Source of the DNA: Candidatus Thorarchaeota archaeon
GTDB taxonomy: Archaea; Asgardarchaeota; Thorarchaeia; Thorarchaeales; Thorarchaeaceae
Assembly: GCA_004524595.1 (NCBI GenBank)
Contig: SDOA01000130.1
Coordinates: forward strand, 1 to 10,211
Length of the DNA stretch: 10,211 nucleotides
Reading direction: 5' to 3'
The position numbers were made by a program, and so were the translations under genes. Below the pieces are notes generated by a model. That model made no database searches and was not told where the DNA came from. It saw only the letters and a list, made by a program, of their open reading frames with translations. Shown piece by piece: positions 1-6,662 of this stretch (its first letter is position 1; every line of letters starts with the position of its first letter).

Positions 1-1
1 G

Positions 2-61
2 ACACCCACCATAGAAGAAGAGATTGTTAAAATAATTGAGGATAGTATAAAATCTGACTAG
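2..61 (+). CDS. C-terminal end of an unidentified protein (partial)
   Basis: An open frame enters from the left edge and ends at a TAG at 59-61, giving 19 residues that read TPTIEEEIVKIIEDSIKSD. The tail is charged and probably helical (EEEIVKIIEDSIK). No family can be assigned from so little. The frame is supported because it is open from the first complete codon and the spacer that follows is clearly non-coding. A spurious open stretch of this length is common, so confidence is moderate. Confidence 0.5.
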   Translation, partial: TPTIEEEIVKIIEDSIKSD

Positions 62-257
62 TTAACTCCTTTCAATTCTTTCATAGGAAAGTTAGCAATT
101 TTGAGCCCTGTGTGAAAAGTCAATGAAGGGGTAAAAATCAGAACTATTCGCACCATGTCGTGTCCAAATCCTAAACTCACTGTCGCTTTTTCTGACCGCA
201 CCAATTCATGGCTGCTGACTTTTCATACAGAGCCGCAATTTTGAAAAAACAATTAAG
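62..257. other. Intergenic spacer with long imperfect inverted repeat
   Basis: This 196-base spacer has no convincing ORF. It contains an imperfect inverted repeat: bases 105-122 pair with 216-233 at 16 Watson-Crick positions of 18, plus one G-T wobble and one C-A mismatch. Inside it, TCAGA (138-142) can pair with TCTGA (191-195), and TGAA (124-127) with TTCA (205-208). The 10-base word GCAATTTTGA occurs directly repeated at 95-104 and 235-244, just outside the arms. The spacer could be a structured RNA, a processed leader of the 258 gene, or a small non-autonomous element remnant. Confidence 0.55.
95..244. repeat. 20-base inverted repeat flanked by 10-base direct repeat
   Basis: The arms are at about 103-122 and 216-235. 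The inner 12 bases are the best conserved: TGAAAAGTCA pairs with TGACTTTTCA. A direct repeat GCAATTTTGA (95-104 and 235-244) touches each outer end. Terminal inverted repeats next to short direct repeats resemble a miniature transposable element, but the same geometry fits an RNA stem. I see no second copy in this window. Confidence 0.5.
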
Positions 258-815
258 TTGATATTCTTACACGTGACTAAAGATGTAGAGTGGTTAGGTT
301 TGAGAAGGTCTTTACATTATCAGAGTCTAATAGGATTGTTTATTGTAATCTCCATCATTGTGGTGGGAGTTGTTGTGCTGCAGTTTCAACAGCGTGATTA
401 TCACATTTTCAGCACCACTGAGCACAACGTGCAATCATATCCACACTATTTCAGAACATCCTTTGTGGTTGAAGAACATCCAAATCTTCATGCTTACTTA
501 AGAGTTCAATTTAGATGTCAAGGATTATCAAGTATCGAGGGTGTTTGGTTTTCATATATGATATTTACTGGTGATGTTTCTGTATTGGATAGTTATCGCG
601 ACCCAAATAATTCCACAGTACTTTGGGAAATGAGTGAAGATGGGTTGTCATTACGATACGGTTCGTCAACAAATCTAGAAATACAATCATCATCTGATGA
701 GATTCTTGATTTCATTGTTGAACCTGGAGAATATGTCTGGGTTCACTTTATGGAATCAGCAGAAGAAGTCAATGTGTCTGCAGTATCAGTAACATTGTCG
801 ATATTGTATAAATAA
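258..815 (+). CDS. Membrane-anchored extracytoplasmic protein of unknown function
   Basis: I do not recognise this 185-residue protein. It has a short basic N-terminus (LRRSLH, residues 15-20), one strong TM helix at about 23-43 (LIGLFIVISIIVVGVVVLQF), and about 140 residues that would lie outside the cell. The outer part has alternating hydrophobic/polar stretches typical of a beta-sandwich, and sequons NST (N118) and NVS (N172). A single Cys (C87) makes disulfides unlikely. The start is uncertain. TTG at 258 gives the longest form; GTG at 273 and TTG at 300 are in frame, and the TTG at 300 would give a compact basic-plus-TM anchor (MRRSLHYQS). None has a clear SD. Its stop lies 9 bases from the stop of the convergent peptidase gene. 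Probable role: surface-exposed binding or structural protein; no enzymatic motif is visible. Confidence 0.75.
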   Translation: MIFLHVTKDVEWLGLRRSLHYQSLIGLFIVISIIVVGVVVLQFQQRDYHIFSTTEHNVQSYPHYFRTSFVVEEHPNLHAYLRVQFRCQGLSSIEGVWFSYMIFTGDVSVLDSYRDPNNSTVLWEMSEDGLSLRYGSSTNLEIQSSSDEILDFIVEPGEYVWVHFMESAEEVNVSAVSVTLSILYK

Positions 816-824
816 TAGATTATA

Positions 825-1700
825 TCAGCTAACTGACCATTTTGGTCTCATTGAAACATATAATTTTTCAGAATCAGCTGAAAGAATTCCTACTGGCATA
901 TGTGGAGTATCATAAGCTAATCCAACATTCCCATGTCTATCAACCATTATGAGACCTGCTTCACCACTTGTCTTCTGACGTAGTTCCGATACCATAAGAT
1001 CTGCAGCCTCTTGAATACCTTTACCGTTCTCTACATGATATACAGCCATTCTACCCATCACTATTCTTAGAATCTGCTCTCCTTTCCCGGTACAACAAGC
1101 TGCAGCAGTCTCATTGGCATATACACCAGCTCCAATTATGGGTGAATCTCCTACTCGACCAGGTATTTTTCCTGGCCACCCACTTGTCGATGAACCTGCA
1201 CAGATATGACCTTGAGCATCTACAGCAATTGCACCTACGGTGTCACATCCCTCTGCAATCTTTGGCATCGAAGTTCTTGTATTTTCGACCTCACTTCTGA
1301 AGCCATCACAAATCATTTTTTGATAGAGCTTAGTTGCGCCGTTACCTACAATCTGATAATTTGAAGTCCTCTCTAATACATATCTTGCAAGTGATATTGG
1401 GTGGATGATATCTCGTACAGCCATTACAGCTCCACTCTCCAGACGATTTCCATCCATAATCAGAGCATCAACTTCGATGTTTCCGTCTTTATTCTTACAT
1501 GCACCTCTTCCAGCAGTGAATAGCTCAGTTTCTTCTAAAATATAGATGGCAGTTTCTACCGCATCCAAAGAAGAACCGCCACGGTCAAGAACACACAAGC
1601 CCTTTTTAGCTGCTTTTCCAACTGCATCTAGAATAGCCTTATGATGCTTTTCTTCGAAGGTTGTAGCTCCTCCATGAACAATGACTACTGGAAGCGGCAT
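825..1700 (-). CDS. Type-2 asparaginase / isoaspartyl peptidase (Ntn hydrolase)
   Basis: This family hydrolyses L-asparagine and isoaspartyl dipeptides. The precursor cleaves itself in front of a threonine that becomes the N-terminal nucleophile of the beta subunit. The hallmarks are present, numbered from the GTG at 1709: HGGA near residue 12; GRGA at 67-70; the cleavage site GCD/TVGAIAVD with nucleophile T157; the second threonine in GSSTSG (T175); substrate-binding GRVGDSPIIGAG (R185, D188); and TGKGE (T207, G208). Total length is typical for the family. The longest frame opens with GTG at 1707-1709, but ATG at 1698-1700 starts MPLPVVIVHGG directly, the usual family N-terminus, and leaves about 11 bases after the GGA at 1711-1713, so I prefer it. 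There is no signal peptide, so the enzyme is cytoplasmic and probably acts in damaged-protein peptide salvage or asparagine breakdown. The gene follows the ABC ATPase on the same strand after about 50 bases and may be its distal operon member, though no functional link is evident. Confidence 0.95.
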   Translation of the reverse strand: MPLPVVIVHGGATTFEEKHHKAILDAVGKAAKKGLCVLDRGGSSLDAVETAIYILEETELFTAGRGACKNKDGNIEVDALIMDGNRLESGAVMAVRDIIHPISLARYVLERTSNYQIVGNGATKLYQKMICDGFRSEVENTRTSMPKIAEGCDTVGAIAVDAQGHICAGSSTSGWPGKIPGRVGDSPIIGAGVYANETAAACCTGKGEQILRIVMGRMAVYHVENGKGIQEAADLMVSELRQKTSGEAGLIMVDRHGNVGLAYDTPHMPVGILSADSEKLYVSMRPKWSVS

Positions 1701-1750
1701 AGTTATCACAATCCTTTGCAGTTTGGTTACTCTTTCAAAAACATATCGAG

Positions 1751-2644
1751 TTAGAGCCCCAGACGATGCATTTCCTCTTCGAACAGTTTTTGTCGCTCTG
1801 CCAGCTTTGTACGCTGCTGTGCAAATATACCAAAATCGATTCGACCTGTAGCAGCAGCTTCATCCAGCTTTGCAATTTCAGCTTTGATCTCTTGAAGGCG
1901 TTCACGGACTACATCGATTCTTGAGGTTGCGCCCATCTCTTGGTCCGCTGTAGGAGACTGAACAGAGATGATTTGCCCATCACGAATTCGAAAGATTCTA
2001 TCACATTGTCTGGCAATTGAGGGGTCGTGCGTAACCATGATAACTGTCTTCCCAAACTCCTTGTTCACCCTGTGTAGGTATTCTACAATGATTCCACCAG
2101 TTCCTGTGTCCAGGTCGCCTGTCGGTTCGTCAGCAAGCAAGACCATTGGGTCATTGGCAAGAGCGGAGGCTATTGCTACTCGTTGTCTTTCACCCCCGGA
2201 TAACTCATCGGGTTTATGATGCATTCTATCAGCAAGACCAACAATAGTAAGGAGTTCCTCTACTCTTTGCTTTCTGGTACCACCATCTTTCTTAGCGGCA
2301 AGCATTGGCAATTCTACATTTTCATAAGCAGTTAGAGTACTGATGAGGTTTAATTCCTGAAAGATATGCCCTACAACCTGTCTGCGAAGCTGGACTAATT
2401 GTTGTGGAGTTGCATTAGTTACATCATAGCCTGCTACGACAGTACTACCCGCAGTGGCTCTAGTTATCCCACCAAGTATGTTAAGGAGAGTTGTCTTCCC
2501 AGACCCACTTGCCCCAACTATCGCAACCATCTCTCCTTCATCTACTTGCATAGAGAGGCCACGGAGTGCCTGAACCTCAATATTCCCAAGACGAAACACT
2601 TTCACAAGATCATTGGTTTGAATGTAATCTGTATTATTCATCAT
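1751..2644 (-). CDS. ABC transporter ATPase (LolD/MacB/FtsE type) with helical C-terminal extension
   Basis: This is the nucleotide-binding subunit that powers the adjacent FtsX-type permease. Numbered from the in-frame GTG at 2653, it has Walker A GASGSGKT (47-54), Q-loop Q99 in IFQELNL, signature LSGGERQ (151-157), Walker B VLLADE (171-176, catalytic E176), D-loop GDLD (179-182) and H-loop H209 (VTHD). All catalytic residues are present. Residues 236-300 are an extra tail beyond the usual end of about 230: two charged amphipathic helices (RIDVVRERLQEIKAEIAKLD and FAQQRTKLAERQKLFEEEM) that probably form a coiled coil. The permease stop TAG overlaps an AGGTGA Shine-Dalgarno, so the GTG at 2653 is inside the SD and the real start is one of three consecutive ATGs at 2647, 2644 or 2641. 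The second is used here. Tight coupling implies a 1:1 complex with the permease. Confidence 0.97.
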   Translation of the reverse strand: MMNNTDYIQTNDLVKVFRLGNIEVQALRGLSMQVDEGEMVAIVGASGSGKTTLLNILGGITRATAGSTVVAGYDVTNATPQQLVQLRRQVVGHIFQELNLISTLTAYENVELPMLAAKKDGGTRKQRVEELLTIVGLADRMHHKPDELSGGERQRVAIASALANDPMVLLADEPTGDLDTGTGGIIVEYLHRVNKEFGKTVIMVTHDPSIARQCDRIFRIRDGQIISVQSPTADQEMGATSRIDVVRERLQEIKAEIAKLDEAAATGRIDFGIFAQQRTKLAERQKLFEEEMHRLGL

Positions 2645-2649
2645 CATTT

Positions 2650-2655
2650 TCACCT
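2650..2655 (-). promoter_or_regulatory. Shine-Dalgarno AGGTGA overlapping the permease stop codon
   Basis: On the minus strand the sequence reads TAG-GTGAAAATGATGATG. The permease stop (2656-2654) runs into a GGTGA motif complementary to the archaeal 16S 3' end (UCACCUCC core). Spacing to the ATGs at 2647, 2644 and 2641 is 2, 5 and 8 bases. This rules against the overlapping GTG as start and indicates translational coupling of permease and ATPase. Confidence 0.75.
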
Positions 2656-5440
2656 AAGCCCTGAGTAGGTCAACCTTTGATTCTGGTCGCCTAGAAGATA
2701 ACCAGACAGGTAATATTGTTGCTAATAGTACAACACCCAGTAGTATTAATATTGTAAAACTTGCCGCTCCACCAAGAGCCATCCTGTAGCGAACTAGACC
2801 AGTTGCATTCTGATTCAATGAAGATATTTGTCCAATATTTTCTATATATCCAACACCTAATCCCAAGATAAGCGAGAAGAGGACAGTCACCATTACTTCA
2901 GCTAGCAGTGTTTTGAACACTTGCCATTTGCCAAATCCACGTACTGATAGTAATGCAATTTCAGCATCCTTTTCTTGTAGCGTTAAAATGACAACAAGTG
3001 CAGTGCCAACCATTGCAAGAATTACGGCAAATGAGATAGCTAACCATTGTATCTTAGTAGTTCCACTTCGGATGACACTTGTCTGATAGTCTATAAGCTC
3101 CGTAGTGACTGAATAGCTAGAATATACACCTGGAATCTCGTAAACAAGTTGTTCTTGGAGTAAAGTTCCATTTGTGTTAGGAGCCGTATCAATCAAGATG
3201 TTGGCAGTTGATGTATAGATCAAGTTACTAGAGTTTAGGAAGCTCTCTGATACGAGGGATGTATAATCACCTCCTACTGTAAATTGAAACGCTCCTGCAA
3301 TCTGTTCGATGGGAGATAGGTATCCAATCAGTCCTACAATCGTGAGAGCATGAGATCCTGAACTGAATGGACCCGCAACATCAAGAGTATCACCAACTTC
3401 ATAATCTAATCTTTGCGCTACATCAAGAGAGAGGATAATTCCATCGTCATCAAGATTTTCAAACATCTGGTTCACATCACCTATGAACCATTCTCTCTCC
3501 CAAAAGGCTACATCCAGCCACTCATCAGGTCTTATTCCACGTGTTTCGATAGTATTAGTTCCAGCTTGTAGGTTCAGGGAATATTCAGTAGTTGCACCTA
3601 CAACATCATCATAAGTATACACTGTGGAAAGGATTTCAGTAATATTGGCACCCGCGTTGAGTTCTAAACGAACATCAGCTCCAACATCAAACCGTGCAGT
3701 TCGTTCAGAGAAATCGTACTGTGAAAATAGGCTTCCTGTCGCAAATATCCCGTAGGACACAATGAGTGCAACAATGAAGACAAGTGTAGCATTACGTGCT
3801 GGATGTCTTTTCACATTCCGAGTTGCCAGATTACCAAAGGCTCCAAAGAACCTTCTTCCTAGGCTCATTACAGCCTCCTGGAATTTTGGAGAACCTCGTA
3901 TGAATACTTTTGTAGCACCATAAAGGAAAAGAAGTGGCCCGATTGTATTTAGAATTGAATCAACAGCAATCCACGCAACTATTATAATTGAGATGAAGAG
4001 ATTCCCAAGACCGATACTTCCCAATAATCCATTCATGTCAATTCCGAGTATCCAGACGATGAGTTTGTATGTACCAAGAAGTAATGCTACTGTCGGGAGC
4101 AATCGTTTGTATTCAGATGTTTCTTCAACAAAGATGTACTGTTTTAGAGCATCGAGAATCTCCAATTTTGATGCTCTCCCTGCGGGTCTCCACACAGATA
4201 AGAGGCCAAGGAACATACCAAGGATAATTGAAAGAATAACGGAAGTCATGTTACTCAAAACAGCTTGGAAGATATTGACATTGGTGACTCCAAGGATGAG
4301 ATATGCTGCTGCAGTCCCTAAGAAGATAGAAACCCCACCGGCAATACCTCCAATCAATGCTCCTTCTACTAAGAACATTTTCCTAATTGTACTACGTTCA
4401 TATCCTTTGGTGAGTAACAATCCAATCTCCCGTCTTCTAAAATTATAACCAACATCAGAAACCATTGTTCCAGTGAAATATGAAAGTAAGAATATGGGCA
4501 AGGACAAAGTAAGAAATTGAATGCTCATGAATAACTGTGTGATTTGGTAAATTCGAAGGGGCAATATCAATGTTGATGAGACCTCAGCTCCATATACAAA
4601 AGTATGAATGCTAATATCATCTCTGACTTCTTCAATCCTAGTCACTGAAGCATCAATATCATAAGGATTGAGGAATCGAAACCGTTCGATCTGTAAATGA
4701 ATGACATTATTGAGGGAAATCCGAGTATGAAACTCGACATTTTCTGCTTCCAATAGAATCGATTTGATTACTTGGTCCCAATCAGCTAAAAGTAAATTAT
4801 AACTTGAATCGATTGTGAAACCACGAGCTCCGCCACCTAAACCTTGAATCAATGCCATAAAACCAGATGTCTGAGATGGAATTATAGCATTCCGATTTCG
4901 TTCTGGGAGAGCTACATAACCAGCTACTGTAAGGTTACGCGTGATTATGTAAGGACTGAAGAAACCTCTCGATACTGAGATATTAACTTCAATTATCTGC
5001 CCAAGAGAAAATAGAGATTCATTCTCTGACCCTTGGACAACATAAATCTCGTTGGGACCTAAAGAAAGATTACCTAAAACAACATGAATCTGTGATGCAA
5101 GGTCAGAATCCATCATTATACCAGCAAGTGTCATATTTACTCCTGTATTGGCGTATTTAAACGTAAAAGATGTTGAATGTGTAGTATCAATAACACCATC
5201 CACAGTAACTAGCTTTGATTCAAGTTCAGTCATATCAGAAATAGTCCAGTTAGAAGGCGAAGACTCGACATTAAAATCATAGAGGATGTCTTCTATACTT
5301 GCTTCTAAGGCATCTCTTGAGAGAACATCCGCTGCTACATTTGTGCTAACGAAAAAGGTAGTAGCTAAAAGAACCCCAATTGTCAGAGCAATGAACAATC
5401 GATAACTACGCACTACGCGCTTGAATGCATATTTGAACAT
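2654..5440 (-). CDS. ABC transporter permease, double FtsX/MacB-PCD (about 10 TM)
   Basis: This 928-residue subunit spans the membrane and couples ATP hydrolysis in the cytoplasm to movement of a large external domain. Domain order: TM1 (14-36); external MacB-type periplasmic-core-like domain (about 37-295); FtsX unit 1 with TMs at about 300-325, 357-380 and 398-418; two further TMs at about 448-468 and 482-508; TM at 552-572; second external domain (about 573-795); FtsX unit 2 with TMs at about 797-820, 845-868 and 890-914. The two units are internal homologues. Each has an EI-x-LL-x(2)-[RK]G[FY] coupling segment (REIGLLLTKGY near 337 and AEIALLSVRGF near 826) and a cytoplasmic RP-containing end (WRPAGRASKLEILDAL and RRPESKVDLLRA). 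The outer domains carry many N-x-S/T sequons. The start ATG at 5440 has GAGG 11 bases upstream and a basic N-terminus (MFKYAFKRVVRSYR). Its coupled ATPase follows directly. Relatives export lipids, lipoproteins or peptides, or transmit force to cell-wall enzymes; the substrate here cannot be read from sequence. Confidence 0.95.
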   Translation of the reverse strand: MFKYAFKRVVRSYRLFIALTIGVLLATTFFVSTNVAADVLSRDALEASIEDILYDFNVESSPSNWTISDMTELESKLVTVDGVIDTTHSTSFTFKYANTGVNMTLAGIMMDSDLASQIHVVLGNLSLGPNEIYVVQGSENESLFSLGQIIEVNISVSRGFFSPYIITRNLTVAGYVALPERNRNAIIPSQTSGFMALIQGLGGGARGFTIDSSYNLLLADWDQVIKSILLEAENVEFHTRISLNNVIHLQIERFRFLNPYDIDASVTRIEEVRDDISIHTFVYGAEVSSTLILPLRIYQITQLFMSIQFLTLSLPIFLLSYFTGTMVSDVGYNFRRREIGLLLTKGYERSTIRKMFLVEGALIGGIAGGVSIFLGTAAAYLILGVTNVNIFQAVLSNMTSVILSIILGMFLGLLSVWRPAGRASKLEILDALKQYIFVEETSEYKRLLPTVALLLGTYKLIVWILGIDMNGLLGSIGLGNLFISIIIVAWIAVDSILNTIGPLLFLYGATKVFIRGSPKFQEAVMSLGRRFFGAFGNLATRNVKRHPARNATLVFIVALIVSYGIFATGSLFSQYDFSERTARFDVGADVRLELNAGANITEILSTVYTYDDVVGATTEYSLNLQAGTNTIETRGIRPDEWLDVAFWEREWFIGDVNQMFENLDDDGIILSLDVAQRLDYEVGDTLDVAGPFSSGSHALTIVGLIGYLSPIEQIAGAFQFTVGGDYTSLVSESFLNSSNLIYTSTANILIDTAPNTNGTLLQEQLVYEIPGVYSSYSVTTELIDYQTSVIRSGTTKIQWLAISFAVILAMVGTALVVILTLQEKDAEIALLSVRGFGKWQVFKTLLAEVMVTVLFSLILGLGVGYIENIGQISSLNQNATGLVRYRMALGGAASFTILILLGVVLLATILPVWLSSRRPESKVDLLRA

Positions 5441-5474
5441 TGCTCGTGAAACCTCAGTTCTATCATGTGTGATA

Positions 5475-5486
5475 TGTATTTAAATT
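5475..5486 (-). promoter_or_regulatory. TATA-like element for the permease-ATPase operon
   Basis: On the minus strand AATTTAAATACA lies about 42 bases before the permease ATG (5440). A TATA box there would place transcription start near 5456, giving a short leader that just includes the GAGG at 5455-5452. The 73-base gap to the upstream Ig-like gene leaves room for a separate promoter. The call is based on position and composition only. Confidence 0.4.
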
Positions 5487-5489
5487 AGT

Positions 5490-5516
5490 TAGAATGGGTA
5501 ATATAGCTCCATTCTA
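5490..5516. promoter_or_regulatory. Perfect 8-bp dyad, operator or terminator hairpin
   Basis: TAGAATGG (5490-5497) and CCATTCTA (5509-5516) are perfect inverted repeats separated by 11 bases. The outer arm contains the stop codon of the Ig-like gene, and the other arm lies immediately upstream of the TATA-like box of the permease gene. Centre-to-centre spacing is 19 bp, close to two helical turns, which suits a dimeric DNA-binding regulator. Read as RNA it is an 8-bp hairpin at the end of the upstream message, but no U-tract follows. Confidence 0.5.
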
Positions 5517-6071
5517 GGAGGATGGAGATATAGTTCTTTTATCATACATTACAGCAGCCATAATAACAATTATTGCTAACAAAACACTAGTAGTCACAAC
5601 AATTGGCATAGTTATCCCCTCATCTATCGGGACATTTTCAGGGGAGGTAATAGTGACGAAAATGTACCCGCCAGTACGAGTATTGTTATTCAAATCATAG
5701 GCTCGAATCTGAAGACGGTACTCACCTTGAAAAAGAAACGGTTCCATCTGTTTTTGATAGTACGATCCATTATACGTCAGCTCTTCGATAAGGGTATAGT
5801 TTGGAGCAGTAATATAGACAGATACATTTCTGACACCAACACCTTCGTCAGTGACATTTGCCCATACTATGAAAGGAAGACTTTCAGTTACATCACCTGA
5901 AATCCCCCATGTATGGATAGTTGGGCCAGTTTCATCCTGACTCCTAATGTAAATATCAGAATACTCTTCGATCAATGGGATAGTGTAACAATTCAATTGA
6001 GCAAGTGTCGCTGTTGCTAAGATAGTTAGAAGAACTGCACTGACAATGACAGCTGATTTGATTCGAATCAT
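5514..6071 (-). CDS. Secreted Ig-like domain protein with C-terminal TM anchor
   Basis: From the ATG at 6071 the protein has 185 residues. In order: a Sec-type signal sequence (MIRIKSAVIV, then a hydrophobic core to about 24); a short linker; a beta-rich domain at about 47-143 with the DEGVG-VRNVSVYI pattern of Ig-like/cadherin-like folds common on archaeal surface proteins; a TM helix at about 155-176; and a short cytoplasmic tail (YDKRTISPSS). Five N-glycosylation sequons are visible (N72, N82, N91, N101, N129), in line with an outside location. A TTG three codons upstream (6078-6080) is possible, but ATG starts cleanly with the basic MIRIK of a signal peptide. The gene precedes the FtsX-type permease on the same strand with a 73-base gap, which suggests an external accessory or substrate-recognition subunit of that transporter. 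No family name can be given. Confidence 0.85.
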   Translation of the reverse strand: MIRIKSAVIVSAVLLTILATATLAQLNCYTIPLIEEYSDIYIRSQDETGPTIHTWGISGDVTESLPFIVWANVTDEGVGVRNVSVYITAPNYTLIEELTYNGSYYQKQMEPFLFQGEYRLQIRAYDLNNNTRTGGYIFVTITSPENVPIDEGITMPIVVTTSVLLAIIVIMAAVMYDKRTISPSS

Positions 6072-6146
6072 TGTACTCAATTTTCTTTTTTCTTTCTGCT
6101 TAATTAGCTAACGTATTCACGCAGTATCTAAGTTGATTCTGGAAAA

Positions 6147-6420
6147 ATAAGAAGGTGGGCACAGCGTCGTGCGAGTAACGCAACGCATGCCGCGCCACCA
6201 CCTAATGATTTTGTGCGTAGCGTTCCAATGCATCCATTTTGAGACCATTGCTAGTTGAGAATCGCACGCCATAATTCTCAACGACTCACACAATGAATTT
6301 GCTGCGCCCTTGTTTATAGACAGGAAAAATTTACAGTTAACCCTTGTGGTTAAAGTCTGTTTCCTGCCTAACATATTCAAAGTCTTGGGCTGTTAACATC
6401 ATGGTGGTGTATAGATGTTA
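6147..6420. ncRNA. Candidate multibranched structured RNA or long 5' leader
   Basis: Nested complementary segments are visible by eye. P1: 6157-6165 (GGGCACAGC) with 6301-6309 (GCTGCGCCC), 8 of 9 pairs. It extends outward by ATAAGAAG (6147-6154) with TTGTTTAT (6310-6317), mostly A-T and G-T. P2: AACGCAACGCA (6177-6187) with TGCGTAGCGTT (6214-6224), 10 of 11. P3: GTTGAGAAT (6254-6262) with ATTCTCAAC (6274-6282), perfect 9 bp, inside CATTG/CAATG (6246-6250 and 6291-6295). After P1 come hairpin P4, CAGGAAA (6321-6327) with TTTCCTG (6360-6366) capped by TTAACC/GGTTAA (6337-6342 and 6348-6353), and P5 TAACATC/GATGTTA (6394-6400 and 6414-6420). The strand is unclear: P1-extension wobbles favour plus, while the mismatch in P1 becomes G-U on minus. 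A minus TATA-like TAATATAT (6440-6433) would start a transcript near 6412. I do not recognise the RNA class. Confidence 0.45.
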
Positions 6421-6603
6421 TGATATATGAGGATATATTACTTAAAAGGAATGTGGTGATGTAAATAATTGTACATAATCAAAGAAAGAGAATTCACTGC
6501 TTTATCGGAATCTTTTTCCCCGTATTGAACAATCCATGATGAAAACCAAGGTGCGAATCAGAAGACCTTTATGAGAACTCATTCTGTGAAGCAAATCCTC
6601 TAC

Positions 6604-6618
6604 AAAAGGAATAATATA
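6604..6618 (+). promoter_or_regulatory. BRE/TATA-like promoter of the PIN gene
   Basis: AAAAGGA followed by ATAATATA (6611-6618) resembles an archaeal BRE plus TATA box. Transcription would begin about 25 bases downstream, near 6640, giving a leader of roughly 23 bases that includes the GGAG Shine-Dalgarno at 6650-6653, nine bases before the ATG at 6663. The agreement of all three positions supports both promoter and start. Confidence 0.5.
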
Positions 6619-6662
6619 CTAAGGCCTTGGTTAGATAATCACTTTAAACGGAGACACGATTA

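Larger units (their letters stand above)
6081..6662. other. 582-base gene-free divergent intergenic region
   Basis: This region separates the minus-strand Ig-like gene from the plus-strand PIN gene. The left half (about 6147-6420) is locally richer in GC than the surroundings and full of complementary segments (see the RNA candidate). The right half (6421-6662) is AT-rich, with GATATAT twice (6422-6428 and 6432-6438) and the PIN-gene promoter and SD near 6604-6653. A minus-strand open frame at 6380-6117 exists, but its composition (many Trp, Met and Cys) is not protein-like. No tRNA, SRP RNA, RNase P RNA or box C/D signature was recognised. Confidence 0.6.

Noticed and set aside
835..847. Small GACCA/TGGTC hairpin at the end of the peptidase gene as terminator
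   Set aside because: It is a five-bp stem lying inside the coding sequence without a T-tract; it is likely chance.
2651..2653. GTG as start of the ABC ATPase
   Set aside because: The GTG is part of the GGTGA Shine-Dalgarno that follows the permease stop; ATGs 6-12 bases downstream are better placed.
1968..2668. Two plus-strand open frames opposite the ABC ATPase
   Set aside because: They are antisense to Walker A/B and signature motifs that are certain on the minus strand.
3993..4448. Plus-strand open frame opposite the permease
   Set aside because: It is antisense to clear TM and FtsX segments, and the product looks like a shadow translation.
6117..6380. Minus-strand open frame of 87 codons in the intergenic region
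   Set aside because: Its composition is unlike the neighbours (many Trp, Met, Cys), it has no recognisable motif or SD, and the same bases form extensive complementary stems.
6147..6420. Folded region as a tRNA, RNase P RNA, SRP RNA or box C/D RNA
   Set aside because: No T-loop GGTTCRA with acceptor pairing, no RNase P conserved cores, no SRP Alu/helix 8 motifs and no paired C/D boxes were found on either strand.
6536..6574. Twelve-codon basic peptide (ATGATGAAAACC to TGA)
   Set aside because: It is too short, lacks an SD at a proper distance and has no conservation evidence.
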